A DNA stretch of 54,508 nt from Desulfurellaceae bacterium (GCA_021296095.1 JAGWBB010000012.1:1-54508), one strand, 5' to 3'; counted from the stretch's first letter, positions 25,012 through 33,563 are shown. Made by a program: numbers and translations. The notes: a model not told the origin generated them from the letters alone.

Positions 25012-26718
25012 CTAGCCTCTCCGTGGACGCCGAAAGACAGCGCGCGCCCCGGCCGCCACACCGCCGAGCAGGAGTCCACCCACCAGCCCGAGCAGCGCCG
25101 CGTAGACCCAGCCCAGACGCTGGCTGCCGGCCTGGCCGAGCAAACCCGCGTCGTCGAGAGCGCCCCAAATCGGGATGTTCTTCTGGTAGTAGGCCGGGCT
25201 GAAGAACGGTGTCCAGTCCATGCCCTGCGTTTTTGGCCAGCCGGATTCGGTCAGGAAGGATTCGTACACAATCGCGCTGATATTGCCGCCCGGATTAATG
25301 CCGTTGGTGGTCACGCCCTTCTCCTTGTGGTCGTGCAATAACCACACACCCGGCCCGTAGTTGTGGAGCCCGTCATTGACCGTCCGCAGGTGGAGGTCGA
25401 GCCGTTGGGCGGGTCCCAGCCAGACAACATCGCGGGTAATCTGGGCGGCCGGATTATGCTCGACGCCGTCGTAATGGGTAATCCGCACCTTGTGGCCGTG
25501 GGTATGCAGCGCGATCCCCTCGGCTCCCCCGTTCAGCACACGCAGCTTCACGTCCTGGTCGGGCCTGACGACGACCAGCGACTCTCGTATGGTGTACGGA
25601 AACGAACGGCCGTTGAGAACAAAATAATCAGGCGTCTGATCGGTAATATCGTAACGGCGGTTGGTCGCCTCGGCCACTAACCGAGGATCGTTGGCCGTTT
25701 GAATCAGCTCGTGCAGGCTACGGTCCAGATCCTGATAGTGCAGGTCGTACTCGCGGTCATAGGTCTGGCGAACAGCACGCGACGAAAAGCGCACCTGCCC
25801 GGCGCCCGGGTTGAGCGTCTGCACCCAGTTGTCAGGCTGGTTTTCCTCAACCACAAACATACCCTGCAGGCCCATCAAAATATGGACGTTGGGTTGCACG
25901 TGACAGTGATAGAACATGGTCCCGGTCTGGCGCGGAGTCAGATCATAGGTCCGGCTCTGGCCCGGCAGCACCGGCAGCTCACTGGCGATGGGCACGCCGT
26001 CGTTCCCCTCTCCAGCGCTGTCCACAAACGGGTGGTCAACCCCGTGGAGATGAATCGTATGGGGCAGATAGTGGGTGTTTTCCAGGGTCAGCCGCAGTCG
26101 GTCGCCCTGTTCCACCCGGATGACCGGGGCCGGGGCGCGCAGGCTGGGATGGGCCACATCGGTGTCAAAGTTTTCGGTCGCCATGCCGCGTGTCTTGGGG
26201 GCGAAGACCCATAGTCCGGGCTGCACCCCGGGAGCGATGGCATAGCGCGGAAAGGGCCCTGGCACATCCGGCGAACGGCCGTTGAGTTCGGCCACCTCAA
26301 GCCGGACGTGAATCACATCCGGGTCTCCGTCTCCGTCCCGGTCCTCGTCTTTGACCACCGTCGTCGGAGTCAGCCGGGTCTGCATCAGGACGGCCATCGG
26401 CACATTATTAGTTCCTCTGACAAAGGCGGCCACCTCGGCCGGATTGTCCGGCTCACACACCAGCGACTCCTCAACCGTCACGCCGGCCACGACTTGTTGT
26501 GGACGCCAGTCCGGGCGGGGGGTGGGGCAGAAGGGCTCGACCGGGCCGAGAGCTACGTCTGTGGTGTCCGGCGGCCGCCGATAGGAGGATTCTCCGAAAG
26601 AAGCATACAGCCAGTCTTGAACAGTCTGGGGTAACCAGGAACGCGGCAGCACAAAAATCACGCTGCCGAGAAAGACCAGTATCAGCACGGATACCGTCAG
26701 GAGGCGAAGCCGAGACAT
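25012..26718 (-). CDS. Two-domain multicopper oxidase, type 1 copper in domain 1
   Basis: This 568-residue protein is anchored by helices at both ends. The trinuclear-site pairs are H223-x-H225, H271-C-H273, H405-x-H407 and H462-D-H464. Only the second carries the T1 cysteine (Cys272) and the downstream H-x4-M region, whereas the final pair is H-D-H without Cys. T1 copper therefore lies in the N-terminal domain, the type C arrangement reported for the blue copper oxidase of ammonia oxidisers. It could oxidise Cu(I) or pass electrons to O2 beside the monooxygenase. It starts 49 nt after the accessory-paralog gene ends. Confidence 0.9.
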   Translation of the reverse strand: MSRLRLLTVSVLILVFLGSVIFVLPRSWLPQTVQDWLYASFGESSYRRPPDTTDVALGPVEPFCPTPRPDWRPQQVVAGVTVEESLVCEPDNPAEVAAFVRGTNNVPMAVLMQTRLTPTTVVKDEDRDGDGDPDVIHVRLEVAELNGRSPDVPGPFPRYAIAPGVQPGLWVFAPKTRGMATENFDTDVAHPSLRAPAPVIRVEQGDRLRLTLENTHYLPHTIHLHGVDHPFVDSAGEGNDGVPIASELPVLPGQSRTYDLTPRQTGTMFYHCHVQPNVHILMGLQGMFVVEENQPDNWVQTLNPGAGQVRFSSRAVRQTYDREYDLHYQDLDRSLHELIQTANDPRLVAEATNRRYDITDQTPDYFVLNGRSFPYTIRESLVVVRPDQDVKLRVLNGGAEGIALHTHGHKVRITHYDGVEHNPAAQITRDVVWLGPAQRLDLHLRTVNDGLHNYGPGVWLLHDHKEKGVTTNGINPGGNISAIVYESFLTESGWPKTQGMDWTPFFSPAYYQKNIPIWGALDDAGLLGQAGSQRLGWVYAALLGLVGGLLLGGVAAGARAVFRRPRRG

Positions 26719-26767
26719 AGCAACTCATATGTACGGGGAGATGACGACGGAGGAAAGGGGGGCAGCC

Positions 26768-27325
26768 TCAGCCTTTCAGCAGCGTGAGCGGCGGCTTCCT
26801 TTTATTCAGGAATAAGAAATAGCCGCCTAGCGCGCCAACACACAGGCCACCCAGCGCCAACAGGAGCTGAGCCGACCAGCGTCCAACGCGAAACGCAAAC
26901 GTGATCTGCTGATGCGGGTTCTCCAAGGTCACAACCGCCGCGTAGCGGCCCGGCGTACCAAAGGTGAGTTCGGCGTTCAGCACTCCGTTCAGATATGTCT
27001 GAGCCGGGATGTGGAGCAGGGTACGGGGCTCGGCCGTGGTGCCGGTTTCCACCACTCGCAGGCTCGCCGGGCGCTTGCGGACGACCTCGTCAATCAGATC
27101 AAACACAAGGATGGTGCTGCCAACCTGGGGCAGGCGGGTACAGAACTCCTGGCTTGGACTGAACTCGGGTTGATAGGCGACAAAATGAATCAACGACGGA
27201 CCGGCCCGCTCGACACAGGAATCCTGCTCAATCCCGACCCCACCGTGCGCCCACAGCGAAAGCGGCATGAGCAGCGCGGTGGCCGGCCAGACGAACGACA
27301 GGACAATGCCGATCCGCCCCACCAT
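26768..27325 (-). CDS. CuMMO-associated exported protein, paralog 1
   Basis: This 185-residue protein has a signal peptide predicted to cut at W-A|H-G-G, giving a mature N-terminal His. A periplasmic domain of about 130 residues and a C-terminal transmembrane helix (about 155-173) follow. It shares with the protein at 30624-31208 the pattern D-x-C-x9-L-x-H-x3-Y-Q-x2-F-x-P-x3-(E)-(F/Y)-C. The two cysteines probably form a disulfide. N-terminal His plus the conserved inner His could bind copper like a histidine brace; this is inference. It starts 23 nt after pmoB. It is not recognisably PmoD or CopC. Confidence 0.8.
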   Translation of the reverse strand: MVGRIGIVLSFVWPATALLMPLSLWAHGGVGIEQDSCVERAGPSLIHFVAYQPEFSPSQEFCTRLPQVGSTILVFDLIDEVVRKRPASLRVVETGTTAEPRTLLHIPAQTYLNGVLNAELTFGTPGRYAAVVTLENPHQQITFAFRVGRWSAQLLLALGGLCVGALGGYFLFLNKRKPPLTLLKG

Positions 27326-27348
27326 ACACCGCCTCTCCGACCAAGGAC

Positions 27349-28605
27349 CTATGGCAGATACCGGGGGGTGAAGCGGGTGGGGATCACGCTTGAACGGACC
27401 GTGACCAACTCCTGCTCGCCGGTCGCATTCTCAAACTGGATCACTCCGGCGATATACTGCTGCGGGGCGCTGAGCGGAATCAGGCGTTCGACCCCGAATA
27501 TGGTGCTTGAGATAGTGAGCCGCAGGTCTTGGCTTTCGCCCGGTCCGATTGCCACATCGGGGTCGACATCAAGCGGACCGACAAAATCGCGCGGGCCGGC
27601 AGTAGCCTGTTCCTGTTCGCCGCCGTTGACGAAGCTGGCCATCGCCATCGTATATTTCTTTAGCCTGATCGGGCTGTCGGCAACGTTGGTGACCCGGACA
27701 TCCATCTCCAGCGTCTCGGTCCCCTCGTCAAACGTCGCCCCGCTGGCCCGCACTTCGGCCATTTTCGGCCCCGACGAGATGAACGCCGGCGTGAACCAGT
27801 CGGTCTGTTGGGGCCATCTGACTGGATAACTGGTCGCGGCATACGTCCAGCCCGCCACCAGCATGATAAGCGCGGCCCCGGCAATCACATTCATCCACAT
27901 ATGGTCACGCGGTGTGATCAGCCCCAGGTCGGGCGCGTCATCGTTGGGCGGAATCTGGAGGGTCACCGCCAGATTGGTGACCGTCCTTTTGGTCAGGGTC
28001 CAGTAGAACATCCAGACCAAACCCAGCCCGAAGCCGAGAAACGACCACCAGACGACAAAGCTCCCGCCATAACTCCCCAGCTCGATAGTCTCGCCGCTCA
28101 TCAGGGTGACCGGAAATTCGAGCGGCGTGGGGCTTGGCGCCACGCTGACCCATTCGGCCGGGCCGATGAGAGTCCCTGTTCCGTGGATGGCGATCCCGGG
28201 ATGGACGTGCCAGTCGCCGGGTTCCTTGCCAATGATCACCATGCGGAACTCGTAGATCCCACCCTTTTCGACAAAGAATGAGCCGATCGAGGCTTCGCCG
28301 TTGACCGTCCGCTCCTTGAGCATAAACACCGGTCCGGGAACCACCGGGATGATGGAAGCGATCTCCGGGGTGTAGAGGGTGTGCGGCCAAGTCTCCAGGA
28401 TCTTGACCCTGCCGGTGATGGTGACCGGGTCGCCGACCTGGATTTCGGTCGGCGACACCGACACGTCGAAAAATGCGGTCGTCATATTCTTCAGGAACGG
28501 TTCATCCGCAGCCTCACCATGCGCAAACGCCCGAGGAACACCGATCACAACCGCCCAGCCGATAAGCGCAAGGCTGAGCAAGACCTGTCCGGTCCGCTTA
28601 GTCAT
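27349..28605 (-). CDS. pmoB: Copper membrane monooxygenase subunit B (PmoB/AmoB family)
   Basis: This 418-residue subunit has a signal peptide ending A-F-A|H, so mature PmoB would begin with His29. D-W-H133-V-H135-P follows. The three spacings equal those of H33, H137 and H139, the CuB ligands of Methylococcus pMMO. Two cupredoxin domains flank two transmembrane helices (about 184-204 and 237-257). The gene overlaps the upstream small membrane protein gene by 8 nt. Sequence alone does not tell methane, ammonia or short alkane as substrate. Confidence 0.95.
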   Translation of the reverse strand: MTKRTGQVLLSLALIGWAVVIGVPRAFAHGEAADEPFLKNMTTAFFDVSVSPTEIQVGDPVTITGRVKILETWPHTLYTPEIASIIPVVPGPVFMLKERTVNGEASIGSFFVEKGGIYEFRMVIIGKEPGDWHVHPGIAIHGTGTLIGPAEWVSVAPSPTPLEFPVTLMSGETIELGSYGGSFVVWWSFLGFGLGLVWMFYWTLTKRTVTNLAVTLQIPPNDDAPDLGLITPRDHMWMNVIAGAALIMLVAGWTYAATSYPVRWPQQTDWFTPAFISSGPKMAEVRASGATFDEGTETLEMDVRVTNVADSPIRLKKYTMAMASFVNGGEQEQATAGPRDFVGPLDVDPDVAIGPGESQDLRLTISSTIFGVERLIPLSAPQQYIAGVIQFENATGEQELVTVRSSVIPTRFTPRYLP

Positions 28606-28879
28606 CGACCAGTCTCCTCTCTATCACGCGCAGGCGCGGTTTCTGCTTAATCCGAATAGTGTCCGGCTCGGTCGGCTCAAACGCCGGGAGCTTGGGAGTT
28701 CGGCTGGCGGGCCACAGCACAATCAGCCAGTAGCACCCCAGACCGAGCAGGATGGCGGTCACCACCGGAGGGGCCATCTCGTCCAAGCCTATGCCGTGGG
28801 CGTGGCCGAGTGCGGGTGTTGTGAGCAGAATCGCCAGGCTGGCCCAGCCGACCGTGCTCCATTGGCTTGTCCTTCGCAT
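28598..28879 (-). CDS. Small membrane protein inserted between pmoA and pmoB
   Basis: This 93-residue protein has a signal-like N-terminus predicted to cut at G-H-A|H-G-I, again leaving His first. One transmembrane helix (about 38-57) and a basic cytoplasmic tail of about 35 residues follow. It lies 7 nt after pmoA and overlaps pmoB by 8 nt, so it is tightly coupled to both. Classical pmoCAB and amoCAB operons have no gene at this place. I recognise no family. Confidence 0.8.
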   Translation of the reverse strand: MRRTSQWSTVGWASLAILLTTPALGHAHGIGLDEMAPPVVTAILLGLGCYWLIVLWPASRTPKLPAFEPTEPDTIRIKQKPRLRVIERRLVDD

Positions 28880-28886
28880 AGCGATC

Positions 28887-29690
28887 TCACAGCGTTTTCA
28901 AGTAGCGTCTGATCGGCCAAACCGCCAGATAGCGGCCGATGAACTGGCCGATCCAATACCCGATAAAAGCGACCGTGCCGCCAAAGATCAGAGACACGTA
29001 CTGGGTTTCACCCAGGAAGCTGCGCAGCGCGCCGCGCTCGATCATACGCAGATATTCCGGCGTCTGCGACCGGATATAGGCGATGCCCTGCACATCAGAG
29101 ACCGTTACCACATGATCCATGAAATGGGCGGGTTGCAGAAAGGGCGCCAAGGGCACGTAGTTATAGGCCCACACCGCAACAGCCCAGACGTGGGCGCCAA
29201 TCAGGGAGGTGAGGATGAAACTCTTGGTTTTCATCAGGGTCCAGTCCATCAGGATGCCGGCCCCGACAATAGAGATCGGCCACACAAAGTTCATGGGGTA
29301 GGTTTGGGCGATGTCCCACTGGAAGTAGCGCCCCACCCAAGCCGCCAGGAACATGCAGCACGCGGTATAGGTTGCTCCGGTCGGGAAGCGCCACGCCACC
29401 CACTGGATGTACTGCAGGGCGGACGGAATGATGATCGTGGCAAAAGCGGTCACCACCGGCCACCACTGGGGGTCTTTCCAGTCGGTCCAGAAGTCCCAGT
29501 CCCCGGCAAACAGCTGCTTGGTGATGTCCCCCGCTCCGGCAACGACAAAGATGGCCGTGGTCCAGAATATCAGGTCCCACTTCCAGTCGATCCACTTATA
29601 CTTTTTTTCCACCAGGGCCTTGAGCTCGAGCCGTTTTTGCCGTTCGGCCTCGGCCGCCAAGTCTGCTACTGGGGCTGATGCGTCTGCCAT
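28887..29690 (-). CDS. pmoA: Copper membrane monooxygenase subunit A (PmoA/AmoA family)
   Basis: This 267-residue integral membrane protein has about six or seven helices and PmoA/AmoA landmarks: W-K-W-D-L-I-F-W-T near residue 37, G-D-W-D-F-W-T-D-W-K-D, F-P-x-G-A-T-Y, Y-P-M-N-F-V-W-P and Y-I-R-S-Q-T-P-E-Y-L-R near the C-terminus. It is clearly divergent from textbook methanotroph PmoA and more like hydrocarbon monooxygenase (Hmo) relatives, which is an impression from memory and not a computed tree. It lies between pmoC (51 nt upstream) and the small membrane protein. Confidence 0.95.
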   Translation of the reverse strand: MADASAPVADLAAEAERQKRLELKALVEKKYKWIDWKWDLIFWTTAIFVVAGAGDITKQLFAGDWDFWTDWKDPQWWPVVTAFATIIIPSALQYIQWVAWRFPTGATYTACCMFLAAWVGRYFQWDIAQTYPMNFVWPISIVGAGILMDWTLMKTKSFILTSLIGAHVWAVAVWAYNYVPLAPFLQPAHFMDHVVTVSDVQGIAYIRSQTPEYLRMIERGALRSFLGETQYVSLIFGGTVAFIGYWIGQFIGRYLAVWPIRRYLKTL

Positions 29691-29741
29691 GCGTGCCGCC
29701 TCTCCATGCAGGGTCTGATGAAGCTACTGCGGACTCGGTGA

Positions 29742-30575
29742 TCAGTCAGCAGACACGGGCTGCTCTGCCGGCTGGGACGGGGCGTCGTCCACGGCATCTT
29801 CCTCTTCCTTCTCAATCTCGAACAGATGGACGATGGTTTCTCCCCACACGGCGAACATCCCGGCGGCCAGCCAGCCGTAAATCACAAACGGCCAGTGAAA
29901 AGGCACCGAGAAGATCTCTTCGGAGATCCACAGACTGTGACCCCACTCGTTGGCCGCAACCGCCATGCATTCCAGCGCCGCTGCGGCAATCAGCAGGGCA
30001 AACGACCACGGAAACCCCTTGTCCCGACCATAGAGCCTCGGAATGCGGTAGCGCCCGTACAGATAGGTTCCCACGGCCAGAACAACCGTCAGCGGGAAAA
30101 AGAAATAAAACATCGGAATGTGGGTCGGGGTGAGGGCGGTATCGCGCACCATGGTCTGGTGCCACGAGCCGTCCCAGTTCGGCCAGAAGCTGGCCTCCAG
30201 ATAAACCGCCAGGCTGGTCACACCGACCAGGCTCCACAGGATGGCAACCCGCCGGACCTGTTCAGACCGCGCAACCGGCTGGCCCTCCAGTTCCCGACCG
30301 GTGCGGATCAACCAGCCCAGCCAGATTCCGGCAAACGCGCCGATAATGATCAACTCGGCCCAGAACAGCGAGCGGTAGTACAGGGTGAACTCCCAGCTGG
30401 CGGAATTCAGCCCGGCCGTGAACATATACCAGTAGTTCCAGAACCACAGAAAAACGTTGGCCGCCATGACCAATCCGCAGCCCCAGAACAGCGGCTTCCA
30501 GCCGACCGACCAGTCGGTTGGGTTGATCGTTGCCGTCTCGCCGGAGCCACTTGATGCCGACAATGCCTGAGCCAT
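29742..30575 (-). CDS. pmoC: Copper membrane monooxygenase subunit C (PmoC/AmoC family)
   Basis: This 277-residue protein keeps all ligands of both metal sites described for pMMO. Asp135, His139 and His152 have the D-x3-H-x12-H spacing of the CuC site, and Asn209, His213 and His227 have the N-x3-H-x13-H spacing of the CuD site. About six transmembrane helices surround them and the tail is acidic. AGGAGG lies 6 nt before the ATG. It is the first catalytic-subunit gene of the operon. Confidence 0.96.
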   Translation of the reverse strand: MAQALSASSGSGETATINPTDWSVGWKPLFWGCGLVMAANVFLWFWNYWYMFTAGLNSASWEFTLYYRSLFWAELIIIGAFAGIWLGWLIRTGRELEGQPVARSEQVRRVAILWSLVGVTSLAVYLEASFWPNWDGSWHQTMVRDTALTPTHIPMFYFFFPLTVVLAVGTYLYGRYRIPRLYGRDKGFPWSFALLIAAAALECMAVAANEWGHSLWISEEIFSVPFHWPFVIYGWLAAGMFAVWGETIVHLFEIEKEEEDAVDDAPSQPAEQPVSAD

Positions 30576-30623
30576 GGTATTCCTCCTGTCCTTGCTGATG
30601 CGCTCTGCTAAGGTGTCCGTGTT

Positions 30624-31208
30624 TTATGCCAACGCCTGACCGTCCTGCCGGGAAACAACCGCGTAGCGGATGGCGGAGATGACAACACCCGCGAGCACTC
30701 CGCCGATAATCAGCCCCGGCACCATCATCGCCTTATACCACGCCGCCACCTGAATGGGAAAGGCCAGTAATTGTGGCGTCTGACCCTCTTCCAGCTCGAC
30801 CATCACCCGGGCCACATACTCCTTGTCCTTGGCAAACACCACCTCGGTATTCACCACGCCACGCTCATATATCCGGGGTGGGAGCGACACTACGGCCTGC
30901 GACTGACCCGATTCGGTGGTGGCGATTATTTCCAGTCCCAGCGGCACCGCCCGCAGTTGCCCCGGAGTCACATCAACAACCATGAGCGCCCTGCCCGCCC
31001 GGGGGACTTCTTCGCAGTACTCGGCGACCGGATCGAACTGGGTCTGATACAGCGTGATATGTAACAGTGAGGTCCCGATCTCCCGCCGACACGCATCGTT
31101 TGGCCCGCGATCCCGATGTGCCTCGGCCCGCATGCCGCTCAGCAGCAGGGTAGCACCGATCACCGCCAGCGTTGTTCCGACCCGCCACGTCTTTTTCGTC
31201 CCGTTCAT
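30624..31208 (-). CDS. CuMMO-associated exported protein, paralog 2 (first gene of operon)
   Basis: I chose the ATG at 31208 because the product then opens with a signal peptide ending A-E-A|H-R-D. The mature protein starts with His, carries D-A-C-R and L-L-H-I-T-L-Y-Q-T-Q-F-D-P-x3-E-Y-C, and ends in a transmembrane helix (about 163-184). It is a paralog of the gene at 26768-27325, and the pair brackets pmoCAB. A sigma70-like promoter lies about 70 bp upstream. A copper-loading or assembly role is inferred from N-terminal His, cysteines and location. Confidence 0.8.
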   Translation of the reverse strand: MNGTKKTWRVGTTLAVIGATLLLSGMRAEAHRDRGPNDACRREIGTSLLHITLYQTQFDPVAEYCEEVPRAGRALMVVDVTPGQLRAVPLGLEIIATTESGQSQAVVSLPPRIYERGVVNTEVVFAKDKEYVARVMVELEEGQTPQLLAFPIQVAAWYKAMMVPGLIIGGVLAGVVISAIRYAVVSRQDGQALA

Positions 31209-31285
31209 CCAGTTGTATCTGCCACTCAGACTGTCGGCTCTTGATTCGCCAACAGCTCCAGGCCAAACCCGGCATAGGCCTTCCC

Positions 31286-31315
31286 TATATGGAACGAAAC
31301 CCGAGTTGCTGTCAA
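31286..31315 (-). promoter_or_regulatory. Candidate promoter of the copper monooxygenase operon
   Basis: On the minus strand, a perfect TTGACA (31310-31315) and CATATA (31286-31291) are 18 bp apart. The resulting leader is about 70 nt. No other convincing promoter was seen inside the operon. Confidence 0.5.
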
Positions 31316-31345
31316 GCAGTGAAAAATCTCTGATATTGCAGCGAT

Positions 31346-32167
31346 TTATGGGCGGTAGGGACCGAGCCCGGAGAAAAAGGCCAGGAGCTGCGGATTGAGG
31401 TCGGGCCACTCCAGGTGGGAGCCTGCTCCCTCGCAGTACAGCGTTCTCACCCCGTCGGCGCACTCGGGGTAGCTGCGACAGCCATCGGCCCGGGGTGGGC
31501 TCGCCGGCTTCCCGCACCGGTTACAGGTCGCCCACCAGTCGGCAATCTGTTGACCATAGCCGGAGAAATGCCGGTCTTCGGCGCCATGCATGACCATCAC
31601 CGACAGCGGAGCCGGACAGGCAAAGGCGGCCAAGTCCTGGGCCGTGAATCCGGCCGCGCTCGGCGCGATTGCGGTCGGGATGTGCCGCGTGTGTTCCAGG
31701 ACGGCCAGGGCGACCGCCACCGTCCCTCCGTCGGAGTGACCGGTGAAGAAAATGCGGTCCGGGTTCACACACCATTTTTCGGCAATCAGACCGGGCAGCG
31801 TACCCAGCTCTTCGATGACATCGAGCGACAGACGGCGGTGACTGGCATAGGCAACAATGAAACCGGCCCGGGTGGCGTCCGTGGTCAGGCCGGTCAAGGA
31901 CTCGCTGCCGAACCGGTTGAGCCCGGCCGGGGCATAGACCATAAGCAGGGGATGGGCAAAGCGCGGGTCGTAGTTGGCCGGGGTGCGGACACTGTAACGG
32001 ATACCCGTAGCCGACCGTTCGTCGTCCCATACGCCGGCCAGCCCCGGGCGGGTTCCCGGCCCACAGTCGAGGCTCCGCCGCTCATAGGCATGGCTGCCGA
32101 GTTGGGGAGGGGCGGGCTGGCACGCGCTGGCAAGGAGCCAGACGGCACACCACAGCCAGCGGACCAT
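31346..32167 (-). CDS. Lipoprotein esterase (LpqC / PHB-depolymerase-like)
   Basis: This protein of about 273 residues has a lipobox (WLLASAC) after a short signal peptide starting at the ATG at 32167, which has GAGGCGAC upstream. The hydrolase domain has the nucleophile elbow F-T-G-H-S-D-G-G-T, an M-V-M-H-G-A-E-D acid loop and a late G-S-H-L-E-W histidine: the LpqC/esterase-depolymerase family. It would act on an ester substrate in the cell envelope. Four cysteines near C-N-R-C-G-K and C-R-S-Y-P-E-C suggest disulfides. It precedes the monooxygenase operon on the same strand. Confidence 0.87.
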   Translation of the reverse strand: MVRWLWCAVWLLASACQPAPPQLGSHAYERRSLDCGPGTRPGLAGVWDDERSATGIRYSVRTPANYDPRFAHPLLMVYAPAGLNRFGSESLTGLTTDATRAGFIVAYASHRRLSLDVIEELGTLPGLIAEKWCVNPDRIFFTGHSDGGTVAVALAVLEHTRHIPTAIAPSAAGFTAQDLAAFACPAPLSVMVMHGAEDRHFSGYGQQIADWWATCNRCGKPASPPRADGCRSYPECADGVRTLYCEGAGSHLEWPDLNPQLLAFFSGLGPYRP

Positions 32168-32276
32168 GTCGCCTCGGATGTGCATGCGAGTTCGTCTTCC
32201 TTTCTTGCTCGCTTGCCGCACGAGCCGGTCTTTGTCTATACTGCCTCCGATTCGCACTCGCACCAAGGAGGCGGCT

Positions 32277-33392
32277 ATGCTTTCGGTTTTTTCGGCACCG
32301 AGCCACTACGTTCAGGGGAAAAACGCCACCGCCCAACTGGGCACCGAGATGAAACGGATTGGGCTTGAGGGTCCGGCCCTGATTGTTGCCGGTAAGAGCG
32401 CGATTCGTCTGCTGTCCGAAGTCTGGCAGCAGCATTTGAGCCAGGCGGGGATTCGTCACGCCGTGCACCAGTTTGGCGGCGAATGCTCGTATCCCGAGAT
32501 TGAGCGGATCAAGCAGACCGCCCGGGACAACACAAGCGGGGTGGTGATCGGAGCGGGTGGCGGAAAAGTCCTGGATGCCGCGCGGGCGGCGGCCGATGAC
32601 CTCAACCTGCCGGTCGTCAACTGTCCGACCATCGCCTCGAGCGACGCACCGTGCAGCGCGCTGTCGGTCATTTACACCGACCAAGGCGTTTTTCAGGAAT
32701 ACCGTTTTTACCGCAAGAACCCGGACCTGGTGCTGGTTGATACGCACGTGGTAGCCCAGGCGCCTCCCCGTCTGCTGGTCGCCGGCATGGGGGATGCTCT
32801 GGCCACCTGGTTCGAGGCCAAGACCTGTGTCGAGGGCCATATTCAGAACATGCGTGGCGGCGCGTCCACCCGCAGTGCCGAGAAGCTGGCCGAGCTGTGT
32901 TACACCATCCTGGTCGAAGACGGACCGGACGCCCTGCGGGCGGTCGAGAACAATGTCGTCAACCCGGCCCTGGAGCGCCTCGTCGAGGCCAACACCCTGC
33001 TGTCCGGTCTGGGCTTTGAGTCGTCTGGCCTGGCGGCCGCTCACGCCGTGCATAACGGCCTGACCGAAGCCGCTCAGACCCACCCCTACTACCACGGCGA
33101 AAAGGTCGCCTACGGGCTGATAACCCAGCTGGTGATGGAGGGCAAACCACGCACGGTGATCGATCCCGTTCTCCACTTCTGCACCCAGGTCGGGCTGCCG
33201 ATCACCCTGGCCGAGATCGGCCTTTCGGCCGACATGTCGCGCCAGCAGCTCGAGCAGGTTGCCGCCCGCGCCACGGCCGAAGGTGAGACGATCCACAACG
33301 AGCCGTTTGAGGTCAGCCCCGATATAGTCGCGGACGCGATTCTGGCCGCCGACGCGATGGGCCGCGCCTGGCACGCCGCCGCAGCGGACTGA
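32277..33392 (+). CDS. gldA: Iron/zinc-containing glycerol dehydrogenase family protein
   Basis: This 371-residue protein matches GldA. The NAD-binding G-A-G-G-G-K is near residue 93 and S-S-D-A-P-C-S near 120. Metal ligands appear as Asp in G-M-G-D-A-L and His in A-A-H-A-V-H-N-G and Y-Y-H-G-E-K-V-A. It oxidises glycerol or a related diol to the ketone with NAD+. AAGGAGG precedes the ATG at 32277. It is divergent from the esterase gene. Confidence 0.93.
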   Translation: MLSVFSAPSHYVQGKNATAQLGTEMKRIGLEGPALIVAGKSAIRLLSEVWQQHLSQAGIRHAVHQFGGECSYPEIERIKQTARDNTSGVVIGAGGGKVLDAARAAADDLNLPVVNCPTIASSDAPCSALSVIYTDQGVFQEYRFYRKNPDLVLVDTHVVAQAPPRLLVAGMGDALATWFEAKTCVEGHIQNMRGGASTRSAEKLAELCYTILVEDGPDALRAVENNVVNPALERLVEANTLLSGLGFESSGLAAAHAVHNGLTEAAQTHPYYHGEKVAYGLITQLVMEGKPRTVIDPVLHFCTQVGLPITLAEIGLSADMSRQQLEQVAARATAEGETIHNEPFEVSPDIVADAILAADAMGRAWHAAAAD

Positions 33393-33563
33393 TTGACGGC
33401 CGTCCCCGCATAAACGCACAACGCCGACCAACTCGGTGTAGAGAACCGGCTGGGTAGCGCTCGCCTGAAATTGCTAGAAATGCTTGCGCGAGGGGGAAAG
33501 GTGCTGCTGATTCCGTAGGGACAGACCAATGGGCATTGCCAGGAATAAGGACGGCGGCGGGTG

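Noticed and set aside
27349-30575. Calling the operon a methane or ammonia monooxygenase
   Set aside because: Metal ligands are shared by all CuMMO types and I cannot run a phylogeny. The substrate is left open.
32082-33431. A 449-codon open frame antisense to gldA
   Set aside because: It is a shadow of gldA in a GC-rich gene, with low-complexity composition and no recognisable domain.
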